The notes: generated by a model from the letters alone, not told the origin. A stretch of DNA of 64,000 nucleotides from Proteiniclasticum ruminis (GCF_900115135.1 NZ_FOVK01000001.1:682001-746000); one strand, 5' to 3'; counted from the first letter of the stretch, positions 36,167 through 46,030 are shown. Program-made: numbers and translations.

Positions 36167-37114
36167 CTACTTCTTCACCCCCTTGAAAATCAGGTATAAG
36201 AAGACAATGCTTCCTAATACCCCAACCGTTAAGGATATGGATATTTCATAGGGATAAATGAGAACTCTGCCTAGTATATCGCAAAAAAGAAGAAACACTG
36301 CACCAAGTAGTGCGGTAGTACCCAGGCTGTTCTTTAAATTGTCACCACGAATCATGGAGACAATATTAGGCACAATAAGTCCGACGAAAGGAATACTGCC
36401 AATGGTGACCAGAACTGCACTGGATATGAGCGCGACGATTGCCAGTCCAATATTTACGATAAGCTGGTAATTAAGACCAAGATTTTTAGCAAAATCCTCT
36501 CCCATTCCAGCAATGGTAAACTTATTCGCAAAAAAGTAGGCTACTATGCTTAGGGGTATCGCCAGATAGATGATTTCATAACGTCCCTTTGTCACCATAG
36601 AGAAACTCCCCTGAAGCCAGGCATTGATGTTCTGGATAAGATCAAAACGGTAAGACACAAAAGTAGTAATGGAATCAATGAGGTTTCCCAGCATTATTCC
36701 TACCAATGGAATAACAATCACATTTTTCACCTTTATTTTTCGGAGAATGAACATAAATAAGAATGTTCCTCCCAAAGCAAAAATAAAAGCGATTCCCATC
36801 TTCCCGAGTACCGGTAATCCAGGCAGGAAAATCATAGATACCAGAATGCCAAGCTTTGCGGAATCCATTGTTGCAGCAGTGCTGGGAGAAACAAACTTAT
36901 TCCTCGTAATCTGCTGCATAATAAGCCCTGATATACTGAGTGCCATACCTGTGATGAGAATACTGATCAGTCTTGGTATTCTGCTTAACATAAATACCAG
37001 AACTTCAGTTTCGCCACCATTGAATAAATCTTGAATTGACAAGGTTTTTGCTCCGATAAATAGAGAAATCACCGATAAGATGATTGTGGCCACAATTAAA
37101 TGTTTATTTTTCAT
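36167..37114 (-). CDS. yclN: Siderophore ABC importer permease (YclN/FatD type)
   Basis: The other FecCD-family permease, 315 residues, first gene of the operon. ARIPRLISILITGMALSISGLIMQQITRN-type N-terminal sequence (broken here for brevity: RIPRLISILITG, then GLIMQQITRNKFVSP) and SIPFVGLIVPNIVSMIRG are family signatures. Its promoter overlaps a Fur box, so the operon should be repressed when iron is plentiful. Confidence 0.92.
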   Translation of the reverse strand: MKNKHLIVATIILSVISLFIGAKTLSIQDLFNGGETEVLVFMLSRIPRLISILITGMALSISGLIMQQITRNKFVSPSTAATMDSAKLGILVSMIFLPGLPVLGKMGIAFIFALGGTFLFMFILRKIKVKNVIVIPLVGIMLGNLIDSITTFVSYRFDLIQNINAWLQGSFSMVTKGRYEIIYLAIPLSIVAYFFANKFTIAGMGEDFAKNLGLNYQLIVNIGLAIVALISSAVLVTIGSIPFVGLIVPNIVSMIRGDNLKNSLGTTALLGAVFLLFCDILGRVLIYPYEISISLTVGVLGSIVFLYLIFKGVKK

Positions 37115-37166
37115 ATCTTATAACAGTGTAATTCCCCGTTATGTTTGACACCTCACTCTATTCATT

Positions 37167-37204
37167 GATATAATTGAACATGACGAAATTGATAATCATT
37201 CTCA
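37167..37204 (-). promoter_or_regulatory. Promoter of yclNOPQ with overlapping Fur box
   Basis: On the minus strand TTATCA and TATATC are 17 bases apart (37195 to 37167). The -35 lies within TGATAAT-C-ATTCTCA (37190-37204), which matches the 7-1-7 Fur box with one mismatch. The box also lies upstream of the divergent AraC gene. Confidence 0.75.
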
Positions 37205-37291
37205 TTTATAGTAACAAAAAGTCGAATAATTATCTAATAGAGTATTTGGTTTTTTATAACGATATTTGGGTAAAAGAAAGGAGAGGTTCAT

Positions 37292-38017
37292 TTGTTCATC
37301 GAACGGAACCCAAGAGAAGTGGCTGAAGACTTTTATGCAAGCACCTTCATTGCGGTGAGCGCCTACAGCTATGATGGAAAGATTCAGTATAGTGGCGGTG
37401 ACCACTACCGATATGCAGATTATGACATTATAAATAATCTTTTAGAAAAAATGTTGTACCCTAAAGATACAAATTATACCTCATTAACTCTGTCCAATGA
37501 CAAGGGGTATCATTACACAGCCTACTACATCAACAAAACAAGTCCTAAGGACGGCTTTGTCATCATGGGACCTTATAATCAGGATGATCTTGAAAGAGTA
37601 AACAACCTGAATATCTGCTACTCCAACAACCTATATATGGCACCACTCAATCAAACATTAGATTTGTGTCCAGCGAATGGTTGTGCGGGCTGTTACAGTC
37701 TCAATGTCCGTAGAGCCATGAACTACATTCAAGCTCATTATAAAGAAAATATCACCCTTGATACCCTTGTTTCACATCTTAATCTCAATAAAAGTTATTT
37801 CTGTACTCTTTTCAAAAAAGAAACTGGGGTTACTTTTACCCATTACGTGAACTTAGTAAGGGTTGAAAAAAGTAAAAGACAGCTCCTTAAAGATAATCGT
37901 TCTGTTCTAGATATTGCCCTTTCAGTGGGATTCAGCAATCAGAACTACTATACAATCACTTTTAAGCGAATCACCAGCATGACACCTATGGAGTTCAGAA
38001 AGAAAGCTTACATCTAA
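37292..38017 (+). CDS. AraC-family transcriptional regulator with cysteine cluster
   Basis: A 241-residue regulator. The C-terminal 100 residues are a two-HTH AraC domain (ENITLDTLVSHLNLNKSYFCTLFKKETG, split here as ITLDTLVSHLNLNKSYF and VLDIALSVGFSNQNYYTITFK). The N-terminal sensor (1 to about 125) is GAF/PocR-like in feel but I cannot name it. Between them C126-x4-C131-x2-C134, with C109 nearby, could hold iron, an Fe-S cluster or zinc. The start is a TTG at 37292 after AAAGGAGAGG. Divergence from the siderophore operon suggests it senses iron or siderophore and activates uptake; this is inference from position. Confidence 0.85.
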   Translation: MFIERNPREVAEDFYASTFIAVSAYSYDGKIQYSGGDHYRYADYDIINNLLEKMLYPKDTNYTSLTLSNDKGYHYTAYYINKTSPKDGFVIMGPYNQDDLERVNNLNICYSNNLYMAPLNQTLDLCPANGCAGCYSLNVRRAMNYIQAHYKENITLDTLVSHLNLNKSYFCTLFKKETGVTFTHYVNLVRVEKSKRQLLKDNRSVLDIALSVGFSNQNYYTITFKRITSMTPMEFRKKAYI

Positions 38018-38104
38018 TTTCTTTTATTATACAATAATAAGTTTATTTTGTAACCATTATAATTTAAGTTAAATCTTAATTAACAGTTTTATAACGATTT
38101 TTGG

Positions 38105-38136
38105 TAGTCTGCAGTACTCTGCAGACTATTTGTTTT
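38105..38136 (+). terminator. Terminator of the AraC-type gene
   Basis: A 10-bp perfect stem (38105-38114 with 38119-38128) with a four-base loop, then TTTGTTTT. Confidence 0.75.
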
Positions 38137-38197
38137 GGATCGTCAGCGTTCCGTGCTAGAATCTAAGTATAGCGAAGTTAAACGAGGAGGAACTGAA

Positions 38198-39151
38198 ATG
38201 AGAATGTTTGATTTATTCTATGAGGACTATTTCCAGATGAAACGCGAGGATATTCTATCAGCAATTACGAGTACTGAAGGTAGGACAATCATGGCGGAGA
38301 CAATCATCAGCACATTTCCCCTATTGGATGGTGTGTCCAATCCTGAAACGGCCGCCGCCTTCAGCGCGGACATGGTTACACTGAACACTTTTAATTTTGA
38401 AGCTCCATTTATATTTGGATATGATGATTCTCATCTAAGTCCCTTGATTGGTATCCCCGATTATACAACGGAGATCCAAAAGATTATCCTGAAGAATAAA
38501 GAAGACCATCAGTATATTCAAAAACTGAAGAAGATTGTAGGAAGATTCCTCGGAGTTAATCTGGAGCCTGTGCCTGAAGACAGCACGTATCCGAAAGGAC
38601 TCCGCTGCACGGCAGAAAACCTCCAAAAAGTTAAAACACTCGGCTTTGATTATGTGGTTATTACGGCAAATCCAAGCACCGGTGTGACCAGTGAGGGTAT
38701 CTTAGAAGGCATCAGAACAGCACGTACAATATTAGGTACAGAGATTCTCATTGTGGCTGGTAAAATGCACGGTGCCGGAGCTGGGAACATATATGATGTA
38801 GAAACAATTGAAGCATTTATTGCTGCCGGGGCAGATATCATCTTACTTCCAGCTCCAGGAACAGTTCCAGGTTTTACGGTAGAACTTACGAAAAATTTCA
38901 TTGATCTGATTCATAAGAAGGGCGCGTTGGCCATGACGACCATAGGCACAAGCCAGGAAGGTGCAACCGAAACCTTTATTGAGAGTGTAGCGCAAATGTC
39001 CAAAATGGCTGGAGCAGATATACAGCATACAGGCGATTGCGGTGTTTCTGGAATGACGCCTCCTGAAAATTTGCTTCGTATGTCGATCACTATCCGGGGA
39101 AGAAGGCATACATATCGTAAAATGTCTCGCTCTCCACATAGAGTCAGATAG
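38198..39151 (+). CDS. TIM-barrel protein of unknown function (HisA/PEP-mutase-like fold, DUF7916-type)
   Basis: A 317-residue protein with the alternating strand-helix rhythm of a beta/alpha barrel: GFDYVVITANPSTGVT, ILIVAGKMHGAGAG, AGADIILLPAPGTVPG, GALAMTTIGTSQEG and DIQHTGDCGVSGM each end a predicted strand with Gly/Asp-rich loops. Database names for such proteins vary and are often wrong (for example haloacid dehalogenase-like); I cannot name a reaction. The C-terminus SITIRGRRHTYRKM is basic and family-typical. ATG at 38198 follows GAGGAGG; the frame upstream of it has no ribosome site. Monocistronic. Confidence 0.75.
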   Translation: MRMFDLFYEDYFQMKREDILSAITSTEGRTIMAETIISTFPLLDGVSNPETAAAFSADMVTLNTFNFEAPFIFGYDDSHLSPLIGIPDYTTEIQKIILKNKEDHQYIQKLKKIVGRFLGVNLEPVPEDSTYPKGLRCTAENLQKVKTLGFDYVVITANPSTGVTSEGILEGIRTARTILGTEILIVAGKMHGAGAGNIYDVETIEAFIAAGADIILLPAPGTVPGFTVELTKNFIDLIHKKGALAMTTIGTSQEGATETFIESVAQMSKMAGADIQHTGDCGVSGMTPPENLLRMSITIRGRRHTYRKMSRSPHRVR

Positions 39152-39155
39152 AATC

Positions 39156-39206
39156 AAAAAGAAGCCTAGAGCTTATTGTTCAAAATAAGCCTGTGCTTCT
39201 TTTTTA
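39156..39206 (+). terminator. Terminator of the TIM-barrel gene
   Basis: Nested stems: AAAAAGAAGC (39156-39165) with GCTTCTTTTT, and inside it GCTTATT (39171-39177) with AATAAGC (39184-39190); a T-run ends it. Confidence 0.8.
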
Positions 39207-39256
39207 AATCTTGGCACTATAATCCGTAGTGATCCATCCGTTGATTCAAAGTATGT

Positions 39257-39745
39257 CTATTTTGATGGTACAACAATATTTCCCTTATCAACTTTGAACA
39301 TAATCATTGGTGTCTCTGATACGCCGGACTCATTATGGAACTGACGAATCACATAATATGTACCATCTTCAGGAAACCCAGTCAGCTGCTCAAATAGAAC
39401 TGTGTCTTCCATGGTTTTACCTGGCTCAAGCATTCCAAGCATTTCGATAAATGCCATATCTTTTGTCAGTTCAGTATCCTTCAAAGTTCCATCACTTTGC
39501 AGCTTATGTATGGTATACGCGAAACCATAGTTCAGAGTGATCTCAGATGTATTTTTCAACTGATATTGAAGACTTTTTCCCCCTCCATCATACTTCATGT
39601 CAACAATCTGCAGGTTTTCAGAAAATGTGATGCCTTTCACTGGTATAACAAGATCTTCCGATGATTGTGCCTGATTCTTCTGCCAGAGTGTATAACCGGT
39701 GATAGCCAATGCAGCAACTAAAAGTATCGATATTAATTTTTTCAT
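39257..39745 (-). CDS. Small membrane-anchored protein with an Ig-like domain
   Basis: A 162-residue exported protein: N-terminal hydrophobic segment (about 4-18) without a clear cleavage site, so probably an uncleaved anchor, then one beta-rich domain. The segments KSLQYQLKNTSEITLNYGFAYTIHKL, LEPGKTMEDTVLF and FPEDGTYYVIRQF resemble bacterial Ig-like domains of the Big_14/BsuPI-like sort; I am not sure of the family. No operon partner. Start ATG with AAAAGGTGGG upstream. Confidence 0.7.
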   Translation of the reverse strand: MKKLISILLVAALAITGYTLWQKNQAQSSEDLVIPVKGITFSENLQIVDMKYDGGGKSLQYQLKNTSEITLNYGFAYTIHKLQSDGTLKDTELTKDMAFIEMLGMLEPGKTMEDTVLFEQLTGFPEDGTYYVIRQFHNESGVSETPMIMFKVDKGNIVVPSK

Positions 39746-39842
39746 ATAGTACCCACCTTTTCTGATTTATTTATAGTAATCGTACCAGAGTGTTCATTTT
39801 TAAGAATGACAAAGCAATTACCAAAAAATGACAAAATGACGC

Positions 39843-39870
39843 AAAAAAAAAGACTGAAATAATCAGTCCT
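39843..39870 (-). terminator. Terminator of rnpB
   Basis: On the minus strand GACTGA-TTATT-TCAGTC is followed by nine or more T, directly after the RNase P RNA. Confidence 0.85.
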
Positions 39871-39874
39871 TCAT

Positions 39875-40218
39875 TTGCAAGCAAACCTATAAGCCGAGTT
39901 CTGTATTTGATAATCATCTGTCTAGGTCCAGTATTACTAAAGGACTCAAGCGGCGCACCCGGGGACGAGACGAGCAGCCTCTTCATGTCCCTCTATTCGG
40001 CCTTGCATCAAGTGGGGTTTACATAGCCGCAAAGTCACCAATGCGCTGGTGAGCTCTTACCTCACCTTTCCACCCTTACCTCAATTGAGGCGGTATCTCT
40101 CTGTTGCACTTTCCTTAAGGTCACCCTCACTGGGAGTTACCCAGCACCCTGCTCTATAATGCTCGGACTTTCCTCTCCTGATTTACATCAGCAGCGATTA
40201 TCTGGCTTACTTGCTCAT
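39875..40218 (-). ncRNA. rnpB: RNase P RNA
   Basis: Catalytic RNA of ribonuclease P, which matures tRNA 5' ends. On the minus strand the conserved 5' segment GAGGAAAGTCCGAGC, the GTGCAACAGAGAGATACCGC core and the 3' segment ACAGAACTCGGCTTATAGG are all present in the right order. The P1 helix pairs GCAAGTAAGCC-side bases near 40216 with GGCTTA...GCTTGC near 39877, which sets the ends within a few bases. Length (about 344) and the core type suit a bacterial type A RNA. Confidence 0.95.
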
Positions 40219-40220
40219 TT

Positions 40221-40249
40221 ATCATATCAGAGTTTTCATCATTTGTAAA
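40221..40249 (-). promoter_or_regulatory. Promoter of rnpB
   Basis: On the minus strand TTTACA and TATGAT are 17 bases apart, with the -10 just upstream of the mature 5' end. Confidence 0.7.
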
Positions 40250-40326
40250 ACGAAGCTCCCTCAGTTATGGTTTCAAGCCATATTTTTATAGTCCACAAAA
40301 TTCAAAGAATCTTCTAATTTGAATTA

Positions 40327-41127
40327 TCAGATGAACTTATAGGGATCTTCTTCTCTTTCCGAGAAAAAATAGGGCACATCATGGACGATAGAAAATTCTT
40401 TCATCATTCTCTCCATAATTTTATAGAATACTTTCTTTTCTGAAAGAAAATGCCCAGGATCAACTACAGCGATCCCTTGTTCTTCCAGTTCCTGAACATG
40501 ATGATACGTTGTATCCCCCGTAAGAATACAGTCTGCCCCCTCTCTCAATGCTTGTCGGATATAACTTTGACCGCTTCCATTGATAATGGCAACACGCCTG
40601 ATTGTTTGGCCTGGATTCCCAACATATCTTAAATTTTGAACTTCAAGAACCTTCTTTGTCTTCTCAATAAAATCAATGAGCTTCACAGGTCTCCTAAGAT
40701 AGACAATTCTTCCGATACCTGAATCAAAATCAAAGGGACACTGTTCAATAATATCAAAATCAACATAATCAAACATGCGCACGATTGTATCATTCATACC
40801 ATCTTTTACCGAATCCAGATTTGTATGCGCTGCGTACACAGAAATATCATTTTTAATCAGTTCAATGATCTTTCTTCCCTGAAGGGTTTTATTGGTAATG
40901 GAGGTTGGCTTCATAAAGAGCATCGGATGGTGTGATACAATCAGATTTGCCCCTTTTTCTTTTGCCTCTTGAATCACATCCAAGGTGGTGTCCATAGAAA
41001 ATAAAATCCCTTTCACTTCAGCCTTGTCATCACCTACCATAAGCCCAACATTATCATAGTCTTCTTTATAAGAAACGGGTGCATGGGATTCCACAAGCTT
41101 CATAAAATCCTTAACATAAGTATTCAT
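40327..41127 (-). CDS. Nif3-like dinuclear metal-centre protein (DUF34)
   Basis: A 266-residue member of the Nif3/DUF34 family, hexameric proteins with a two-metal site and a still uncertain role; a GTP cyclohydrolase-like or metal-chaperone function has been proposed. Metal-ligand motifs are visible: SHHPMLF near residue 66, AAHTNLD near 98, and a later GDTTYHHV and DPGHFLSE. It lacks the PII-like middle insert of Bacillus YqfO. Start ATG at 41127 overlaps trmK by 17 bases; the pair is conserved across Firmicutes. Confidence 0.92.
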   Translation of the reverse strand: MNTYVKDFMKLVESHAPVSYKEDYDNVGLMVGDDKAEVKGILFSMDTTLDVIQEAKEKGANLIVSHHPMLFMKPTSITNKTLQGRKIIELIKNDISVYAAHTNLDSVKDGMNDTIVRMFDYVDFDIIEQCPFDFDSGIGRIVYLRRPVKLIDFIEKTKKVLEVQNLRYVGNPGQTIRRVAIINGSGQSYIRQALREGADCILTGDTTYHHVQELEEQGIAVVDPGHFLSEKKVFYKIMERMMKEFSIVHDVPYFFSEREEDPYKFI

Positions 41128-41812
41128 CTTTAACTCTCCTTAGCTCTCTCATTTTATGGTTAAGACGTTCCATCTTCATCTTAGCATTCTCTGTGGTTCC
41201 ATGAATCTTCTCAGAAATAACTGCCAACTCCTGAATTTTAGATTCAATATAAACGTGTAGTAACGGATGTTTTTTCTCAAGCAATATGTTCCCAATGGAA
41301 TAATCGCAAATAGATGGATAGAAATCCACAGTATTTTCCGATTTTCTCACCAGAAAATATTCATAAAACCTTCGTTCTTCTTGTACCAGTTCTTCATCCA
41401 TGATCTCAAAATGATTCTGATACAGGTATTTTCTCAAGATTTCAGGATTTTGTGCTGGCTGTAGAAGCAAAAAATCAAGCTTCTCTACGACCGCTTGAGC
41501 AGATTCTAATAGTTCCACCATGAGAATTCCTCCCATTCCTGCAAGAATCGCTCCATTTGCTTCACCAGGCTCCAATGTCTCAAAGCCGCTCCCCAAACGA
41601 AAGCTCATAAACTCTGATTGGCCTTCCTCTTCTGAATTTCTTCTGGCTTTCTCCAGAGGCATGGCTTTATTGTCAGAAGCAATCCCCTTTTTAATCTTCC
41701 CTTTTTTTAATAGTGAAATCAAGGCAAACCCATGATCAGTACCAATATCTGCCACTGTATGGCACATGGGCACCATTTCAGAAACTTTTTGCAATCTTTT
41801 GCTCAGATCCAT
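41111..41812 (-). CDS. trmK: tRNA (adenine(22)-N1)-methyltransferase
   Basis: SAM-dependent enzyme that methylates A22 in the D-loop of some tRNAs. The N-terminal Rossmann-like domain has VADIGTDHGFALISLL and GAILAGMGGILMVELL, with LLLQPAQNPEILRKYLY, all typical of TrmK/YqfN; a C-terminal coiled-coil arm follows. I use the ATG at 41812 after AAGGAG (233 residues); the open frame runs 25 codons further upstream without a ribosome site. Co-transcribed with the Nif3 gene. Confidence 0.93.
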   Translation of the reverse strand: MDLSKRLQKVSEMVPMCHTVADIGTDHGFALISLLKKGKIKKGIASDNKAMPLEKARRNSEEEGQSEFMSFRLGSGFETLEPGEANGAILAGMGGILMVELLESAQAVVEKLDFLLLQPAQNPEILRKYLYQNHFEIMDEELVQEERRFYEYFLVRKSENTVDFYPSICDYSIGNILLEKKHPLLHVYIESKIQELAVISEKIHGTTENAKMKMERLNHKMRELRRVKDEYLC

Positions 41813-41861
41813 ATCTGCTCCTTCTATGTTTGTATAATTCTTTTCAATTATACCACCTATT

Positions 41862-42746
41862 CTAAACAAATACTGGTATAAGAACATTTGCTAAAGTCAG
41901 CAGCAGTAACGATACGATGACAAGGGGAATCAGCATGACTCTATAGTAGTAAATCCGATCAATTCTCTCATATACTTTCCCACCAAAGAAGACAATCAAA
42001 TTCAGAAAGAATGCGCTGATCCCAACCAGAACGGTTCTATCAAGAAAAACTTTCACAGGCGTATATGATAGTGTTGAAGCATCCAGTTGATGTGTCGACA
42101 TATATTCCGGGAGTGCACTCTGATAAAACAGAACCAGAGGAACTCCAATATAAATTAAGATCATCAATGTGTTCAAGATAAAATATTGTTTCAGTTTCTC
42201 ATCGCTTTCCAGAATATCAGATTCAAGCAGAGACCTTTGCGGAAATTTTTCCGGGATCCCCTTTTTCAGCAGCACTTGTGAGAATGCTGCCATGTTCTCT
42301 GGCGATATGGCATAATTCTTGTAATCCGTCCCGAAATAAATTGTCTTTCTAGAACTTGTAATATACATCTCTACTTTCCCAAGTCCTTTCATGTATCCTT
42401 TTCCCACTGAGAATCTTTTACTGAGCATTCCAGCCAAACCACTGTGGTTGAGTAATGTGATTCTCTCTGTAAAAAAGCGAATATCTTTGAGAGGAATGAT
42501 ATGATTTAAAAATCTAAAAGCACTCCCAATAACAACGTAATCGTCATTTATTTCATAGTATAGCGTCTTCAGCAGCACAAAGTAATACCCTGATATCAGG
42601 ATAAGCATAACTATCAGAAGCATCATAAGACTTTTCAATAGAACACTATCGCTGAAACGCAAAATTAATCCCATTGTCACCAAAAATCCAATGAGTGCCA
42701 ATATCAGATTATTTATGAACTGAGACCGTTCAGGAAAAAACTTCAT
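41862..42746 (-). CDS. Membrane protein with a bacterial PH domain
   Basis: A protein of about 294 residues: two N-terminal spans (about 12-60), a soluble PH-like domain (about 65-165; YEINDDYVVIGSAF, IIPLKDIRFF, YITSSRKTIYFGTD), then two C-terminal spans (about 195-290). This is the bPH_5-like layout; function unknown. It sits between rpoD and trmK, a place where most Firmicutes have no gene. I choose the ATG at 42746, six bases after AGGTG; GTG 42755 and ATG 42752 are alternatives. Confidence 0.78.
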   Translation of the reverse strand: MKFFPERSQFINNLILALIGFLVTMGLILRFSDSVLLKSLMMLLIVMLILISGYYFVLLKTLYYEINDDYVVIGSAFRFLNHIIPLKDIRFFTERITLLNHSGLAGMLSKRFSVGKGYMKGLGKVEMYITSSRKTIYFGTDYKNYAISPENMAAFSQVLLKKGIPEKFPQRSLLESDILESDEKLKQYFILNTLMILIYIGVPLVLFYQSALPEYMSTHQLDASTLSYTPVKVFLDRTVLVGISAFFLNLIVFFGGKVYERIDRIYYYRVMLIPLVIVSLLLLTLANVLIPVFV

Positions 42747-42763
42747 TCTCATCACCTACTGTA

Positions 42764-42772
42764 ATTATAGCA
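42764..42772 (-). promoter_or_regulatory. Possible extended -10 promoter of the PH-domain gene
   Basis: On the minus strand TGC-TATAAT lies about 18 bases before the start codon, so the leader would be very short. No clear -35. Confidence 0.35.
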
Positions 42773-42934
42773 TATAATGGCTTGCCGCCTGGTTTCCTGA
42801 GCTATTTCCATAATAATATAACAGCCTGAATATATTGAACTGTTTTCATACCTTTGAATCCATCTTTCAGAGAACAGTAAGATTTTAAATCTCTGCACCA
42901 TTTCCATCTTCAACCACTCTCTTTTATTATTATA

Positions 42935-42960
42935 GAACAAAAGCACCCGAAGGTGCTTCT
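42935..42960 (-). terminator. Terminator of rpoD
   Basis: AAGCACC (42941-42947) pairs with GGTGCTT (42952-42958) around a tetraloop; on the minus strand TTTTGTT follows. Confidence 0.8.
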
Positions 42961-42963
42961 TTG

Positions 42964-44280
42964 TTAATCTAAATAGTCCTTCAGCTTTTTGCTTCTGGAT
43001 GGGTGTCTTAGTTTTCTTAAAGCTTTTGCTTCAATCTGTCGGATTCTTTCTCTTGTGACATTAAACTCTTTTCCTACTTCCTCCAAAGTTCTGGAGCGGC
43101 CATCATCAAGTCCAAAACGCAGTCTGAGCACTTTCTCCTCACGAGGGGTCAAGGTATCCAATACACTGATGAGCTGTTCCTTCAGCATTGTAAAAGCCGC
43201 CGCTTCTGCTGGAGCCAATGCATCATCATCTGGGATGAAGTCCCCTAAATGGCTGTCTTCTTCCTCACCAATTGGAGTTTCCAATGAAACTGGTTCCTGG
43301 GCAATTTTCATGATTTCCCTAACCTTCTCAGGCGGCATTTCCATGATTTCCGCAATTTCTTCTGCTTGTGGAGCACGTCCCAGCTCTTGCAATAACTGAC
43401 GTTCTATACGAATGAGCTTATTGATGGTTTCCACCATATGAACTGGAATTCTGATGGTACGTGCCTGGTCTGCGATGGCTCTTGTGATTGCCTGACGAAT
43501 CCACCAGGTGGCATAGGTTGAGAATTTAAACCCTTTTGTGAAATCAAACTTTTCAACAGCCTTAATCAGTCCCAGGTTACCTTCCTGAATCAGATCTAGA
43601 AAAAGCATACCTCTTCCTACATATCTCTTGGCAATTGAGACCACAAGTCTTAAGTTTGCTTCCGCAAGCTGTTTTGCTGCATACTCATCGCCTGCTTCGA
43701 TTCGTTTGGCTAGAGCAACCTCTTCTTCTGATGTGAGAAGTGGTACCTTTCCGATTTCTTTCAAATACATTCTGACAGGATCATCAATGGCTACACCTTC
43801 AGGAACTGAAAGATCGATTTCTGTATCTTCCTCTTCCTCCACATCCCCAATGATTTCAATATTCAAACCTTCGAGGGTTTCATAAATCTTATCAATCTGG
43901 TCGGGAGAAAGATCGATTTCCTGAAGATCGTCAAGGATTTCCTTTTCAGTGATATTCCCAGCTTTTTTGCCTTTGTCGATTAATTTCTTAACCACAGACA
44001 TCTGATACTCTTTATCCTGTACTTTCTTCTCTTCCTTATTCATGTCATCCAGAACATCATCGCTGTCCAGATTCTCTTCATCTTCTTGCATCTCATCTTT
44101 TTTTGGAGCAACTTTCTTCTTTCGCCCTTTCGTAGATGTCAGCTCTTTCGCAGCCCCAATGCCCTCACTTTTCGCTGACTTCTTCGCTTTTGGCTTCTGT
44201 ACCTCTTCCTGATTCTCTGTCACCAGGTCTTCAGCAATACTTTCCATATTCTCTGTGCTTATTTTCTTTTTTGCAGCCAT
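42964..44280 (-). CDS. rpoD: RNA polymerase primary sigma factor (sigma-A)
   Basis: Housekeeping sigma factor of 438 residues. A Lys/Glu-rich low-complexity N-terminus (about 1-90) precedes a region 1.1-like segment; region 1.2 ([12 protein letters not shown]), regions 2.1-2.4 ([26 protein letters not shown], given in parts; [20 protein letters not shown]), region 3, and region 4.2 ([20 protein letters not shown]) are complete. One base separates it from dnaG, the classical macromolecular synthesis operon arrangement. Confidence 0.97.
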   Translation of the reverse strand: MAAKKKISTENMESIAEDLVTENQEEVQKPKAKKSAKSEGIGAAKELTSTKGRKKKVAPKKDEMQEDEENLDSDDVLDDMNKEEKKVQDKEYQMSVVKKLIDKGKKAGNITEKEILDDLQEIDLSPDQIDKIYETLEGLNIEIIGDVEEEEDTEIDLSVPEGVAIDDPVRMYLKEIGKVPLLTSEEEVALAKRIEAGDEYAAKQLAEANLRLVVSIAKRYVGRGMLFLDLIQEGNLGLIKAVEKFDFTKGFKFSTYATWWIRQAITRAIADQARTIRIPVHMVETINKLIRIERQLLQELGRAPQAEEIAEIMEMPPEKVREIMKIAQEPVSLETPIGEEEDSHLGDFIPDDDALAPAEAAAFTMLKEQLISVLDTLTPREEKVLRLRFGLDDGRSRTLEEVGKEFNVTRERIRQIEAKALRKLRHPSRSKKLKDYLD

Positions 44281-44281
44281 A

Positions 44282-46030
44282 TCAATACCTCCCTAAAGTC
44301 TTTTGAAGAGAAATCAGTTCATTGGCAAGTTTTACCGACTCTTCAAAATTTCCAGCTTTTTCTAAAGCCTTTATTTCCTGTTGTAACTTTTTTTGCTTTA
44401 TTTTACCCTTATAATGATTGATTGTTCTTAAGAAGTCATCAATAAGAACTTCTACATCCACCTCTGGTATCTCTGCCACCTGACCAATCAGAGACCACTC
44501 CTTCGAGCTTTCTGCATCATCGCATTGACTCAAAACATAACTTTGAAGACTGATTTCTCCATCTTCGTAGCTTTCTAAAATCCGGAATATCTTCTGATGT
44601 GCTGGCACAATGAAATCACTCAAACTGATTCGTTCGTTGAGATATGACCGGTTCTCAGATAATATCTTAAGAAGACTCCGCTCTGCTTTCACATGACCTT
44701 GCTCAATATAAACAGTAAGATTCTCTGGATACGATGTGTCCATTGAAGAATTTTCATTCTGATTTCCCATGTACTTTCTAATGGCACGTTCAGAAATACC
44801 TGCATCTTCTGATACCTTTTGTAAGTAGACCTCTTTCTCGATGGGATCCAGTTCATTCAGGATTTCAGCGATCCGTTTCGTATAGGTAATACGCCCTTCA
44901 TCGGAATCCAGATTAAGTCCTTCTTTCTCCTGAATCAACTTATACTCCATCAGAGGTAATGCATTTTCAAGCAACTTCAAAAATCCTTCTTTACCTTCTT
45001 CACGAACATAATCATCCGGATCTTTCCCCTTTGAGATTTGCACAACCTTGACTTTCACACCTTCAGCTTGGAGAATCTCCAGACCTCTTACGGTAGCTTT
45101 TTGTCCTGCAGTATCTGCATCATAGCAGATATAAACTTCTTCAGAATTTCTTCGTAAAAGTCTCCCCTGAATTTTAGTTAATGCTGTTCCCAGTGAAGCG
45201 ACAACGTTTTGAATCCCCGCTTGGCTTAAGCTGATTAAATCCATATACCCCTCTACCATAACAAGGCTTGTTTCTTTGCTGTTTTTCTTAGCAAAATTTA
45301 ATCCATACAAATGGGTGCCTTTATTGTAAATGGGTGTTTCTGGAGAATTCAGATACTTGGGTTTCGTATCGTCAAGTACTCGAGCCCCAAAAGCAATCAC
45401 TCTACCTCGAATGTCAAAAACAGGAAAAATGATCCTATTTCTGAATCTGTCATAAACTTTTCCTTTTTCACTCTTTGTTGCTAGACCGCACTTAACGATA
45501 TCCTCTTCTTTATATCTTCTGGACCGAAGATATTTCAGTAAACTGTCCCAGGAATTCAGTGCATAGCCTAATCCAAAAGATCTGATGGTTTGGTCCTTGA
45601 TCCCTCTTTTATAGAGATACTCCCGAACTTCTTTATTATTCGAGAGATTCTGAAAGAAAAACCGTGCTGCATCCACATGCATCTTATAGAAAACTTCAAG
45701 CTTATCCTTTTCTCTTTTCTTCTCAGGGCTCTCCTCGAATGGGATGTTTGCCCTCTCAGCAAGGATTCTCAAAGCTTCATTAAATCCGAGATTGCGGGTT
45801 TTCATGATGAAAGTAATGACATTTCCTCCTTCACCACACCCGAAGCACTTAAAAAGCTGCTTATCCTGAGTGACACTAAAGGAGGGAGTTTTTTCATTAT
45901 GAAATGGACACAATCCCCAATAGTTTCTACCTGATTTTTTAAGCGGCACGGTTTCAGAGATAACATCTAGAATATCGTTGCTGTCTTTAATTTTTTCAAT
46001 GATCTCTTCAGACACGTACAATGCATTCAC
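44282..46030 (-). CDS. dnaG: DNA primase
   Basis: Makes RNA primers at the replication fork. The 582-residue protein has a CHC2 zinc-binding domain (C41, H44, C62, C65), the TOPRIM core ([30 protein letters not shown]) and a C-terminal helicase-binding part. The reported start is a GTG at 46030, close to AAAAGG; a TTG three codons on (46021) has better spacing and gives the more usual N-terminus, so the exact start is open. Between dgt and rpoD. Confidence 0.96.
   Translation of the reverse strand: MNALYVSEEIIEKIKDSNDILDVISETVPLKKSGRNYWGLCPFHNEKTPSFSVTQDKQLFKCFGCGEGGNVITFIMKTRNLGFNEALRILAERANIPFEESPEKKREKDKLEVFYKMHVDAARFFFQNLSNNKEVREYLYKRGIKDQTIRSFGLGYALNSWDSLLKYLRSRRYKEEDIVKCGLATKSEKGKVYDRFRNRIIFPVFDIRGRVIAFGARVLDDTKPKYLNSPETPIYNKGTHLYGLNFAKKNSKETSLVMVEGYMDLISLSQAGIQNVVASLGTALTKIQGRLLRRNSEEVYICYDADTAGQKATVRGLEILQAEGVKVKVVQISKGKDPDDYVREEGKEGFLKLLENALPLMEYKLIQEKEGLNLDSDEGRITYTKRIAEILNELDPIEKEVYLQKVSEDAGISERAIRKYMGNQNENSSMDTSYPENLTVYIEQGHVKAERSLLKILSENRSYLNERISLSDFIVPAHQKIFRILESYEDGEISLQSYVLSQCDDAESSKEWSLIGQVAEIPEVDVEVLIDDFLRTINHYKGKIKQKKLQQEIKALEKAGNFEESVKLANELISLQKTLGRY

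Noticed and set aside
42752-42946. A 64-codon frame between rpoD and the PH-domain gene
   Set aside because: It starts inside the rpoD terminator region, has no ribosome site and no protein-like composition.
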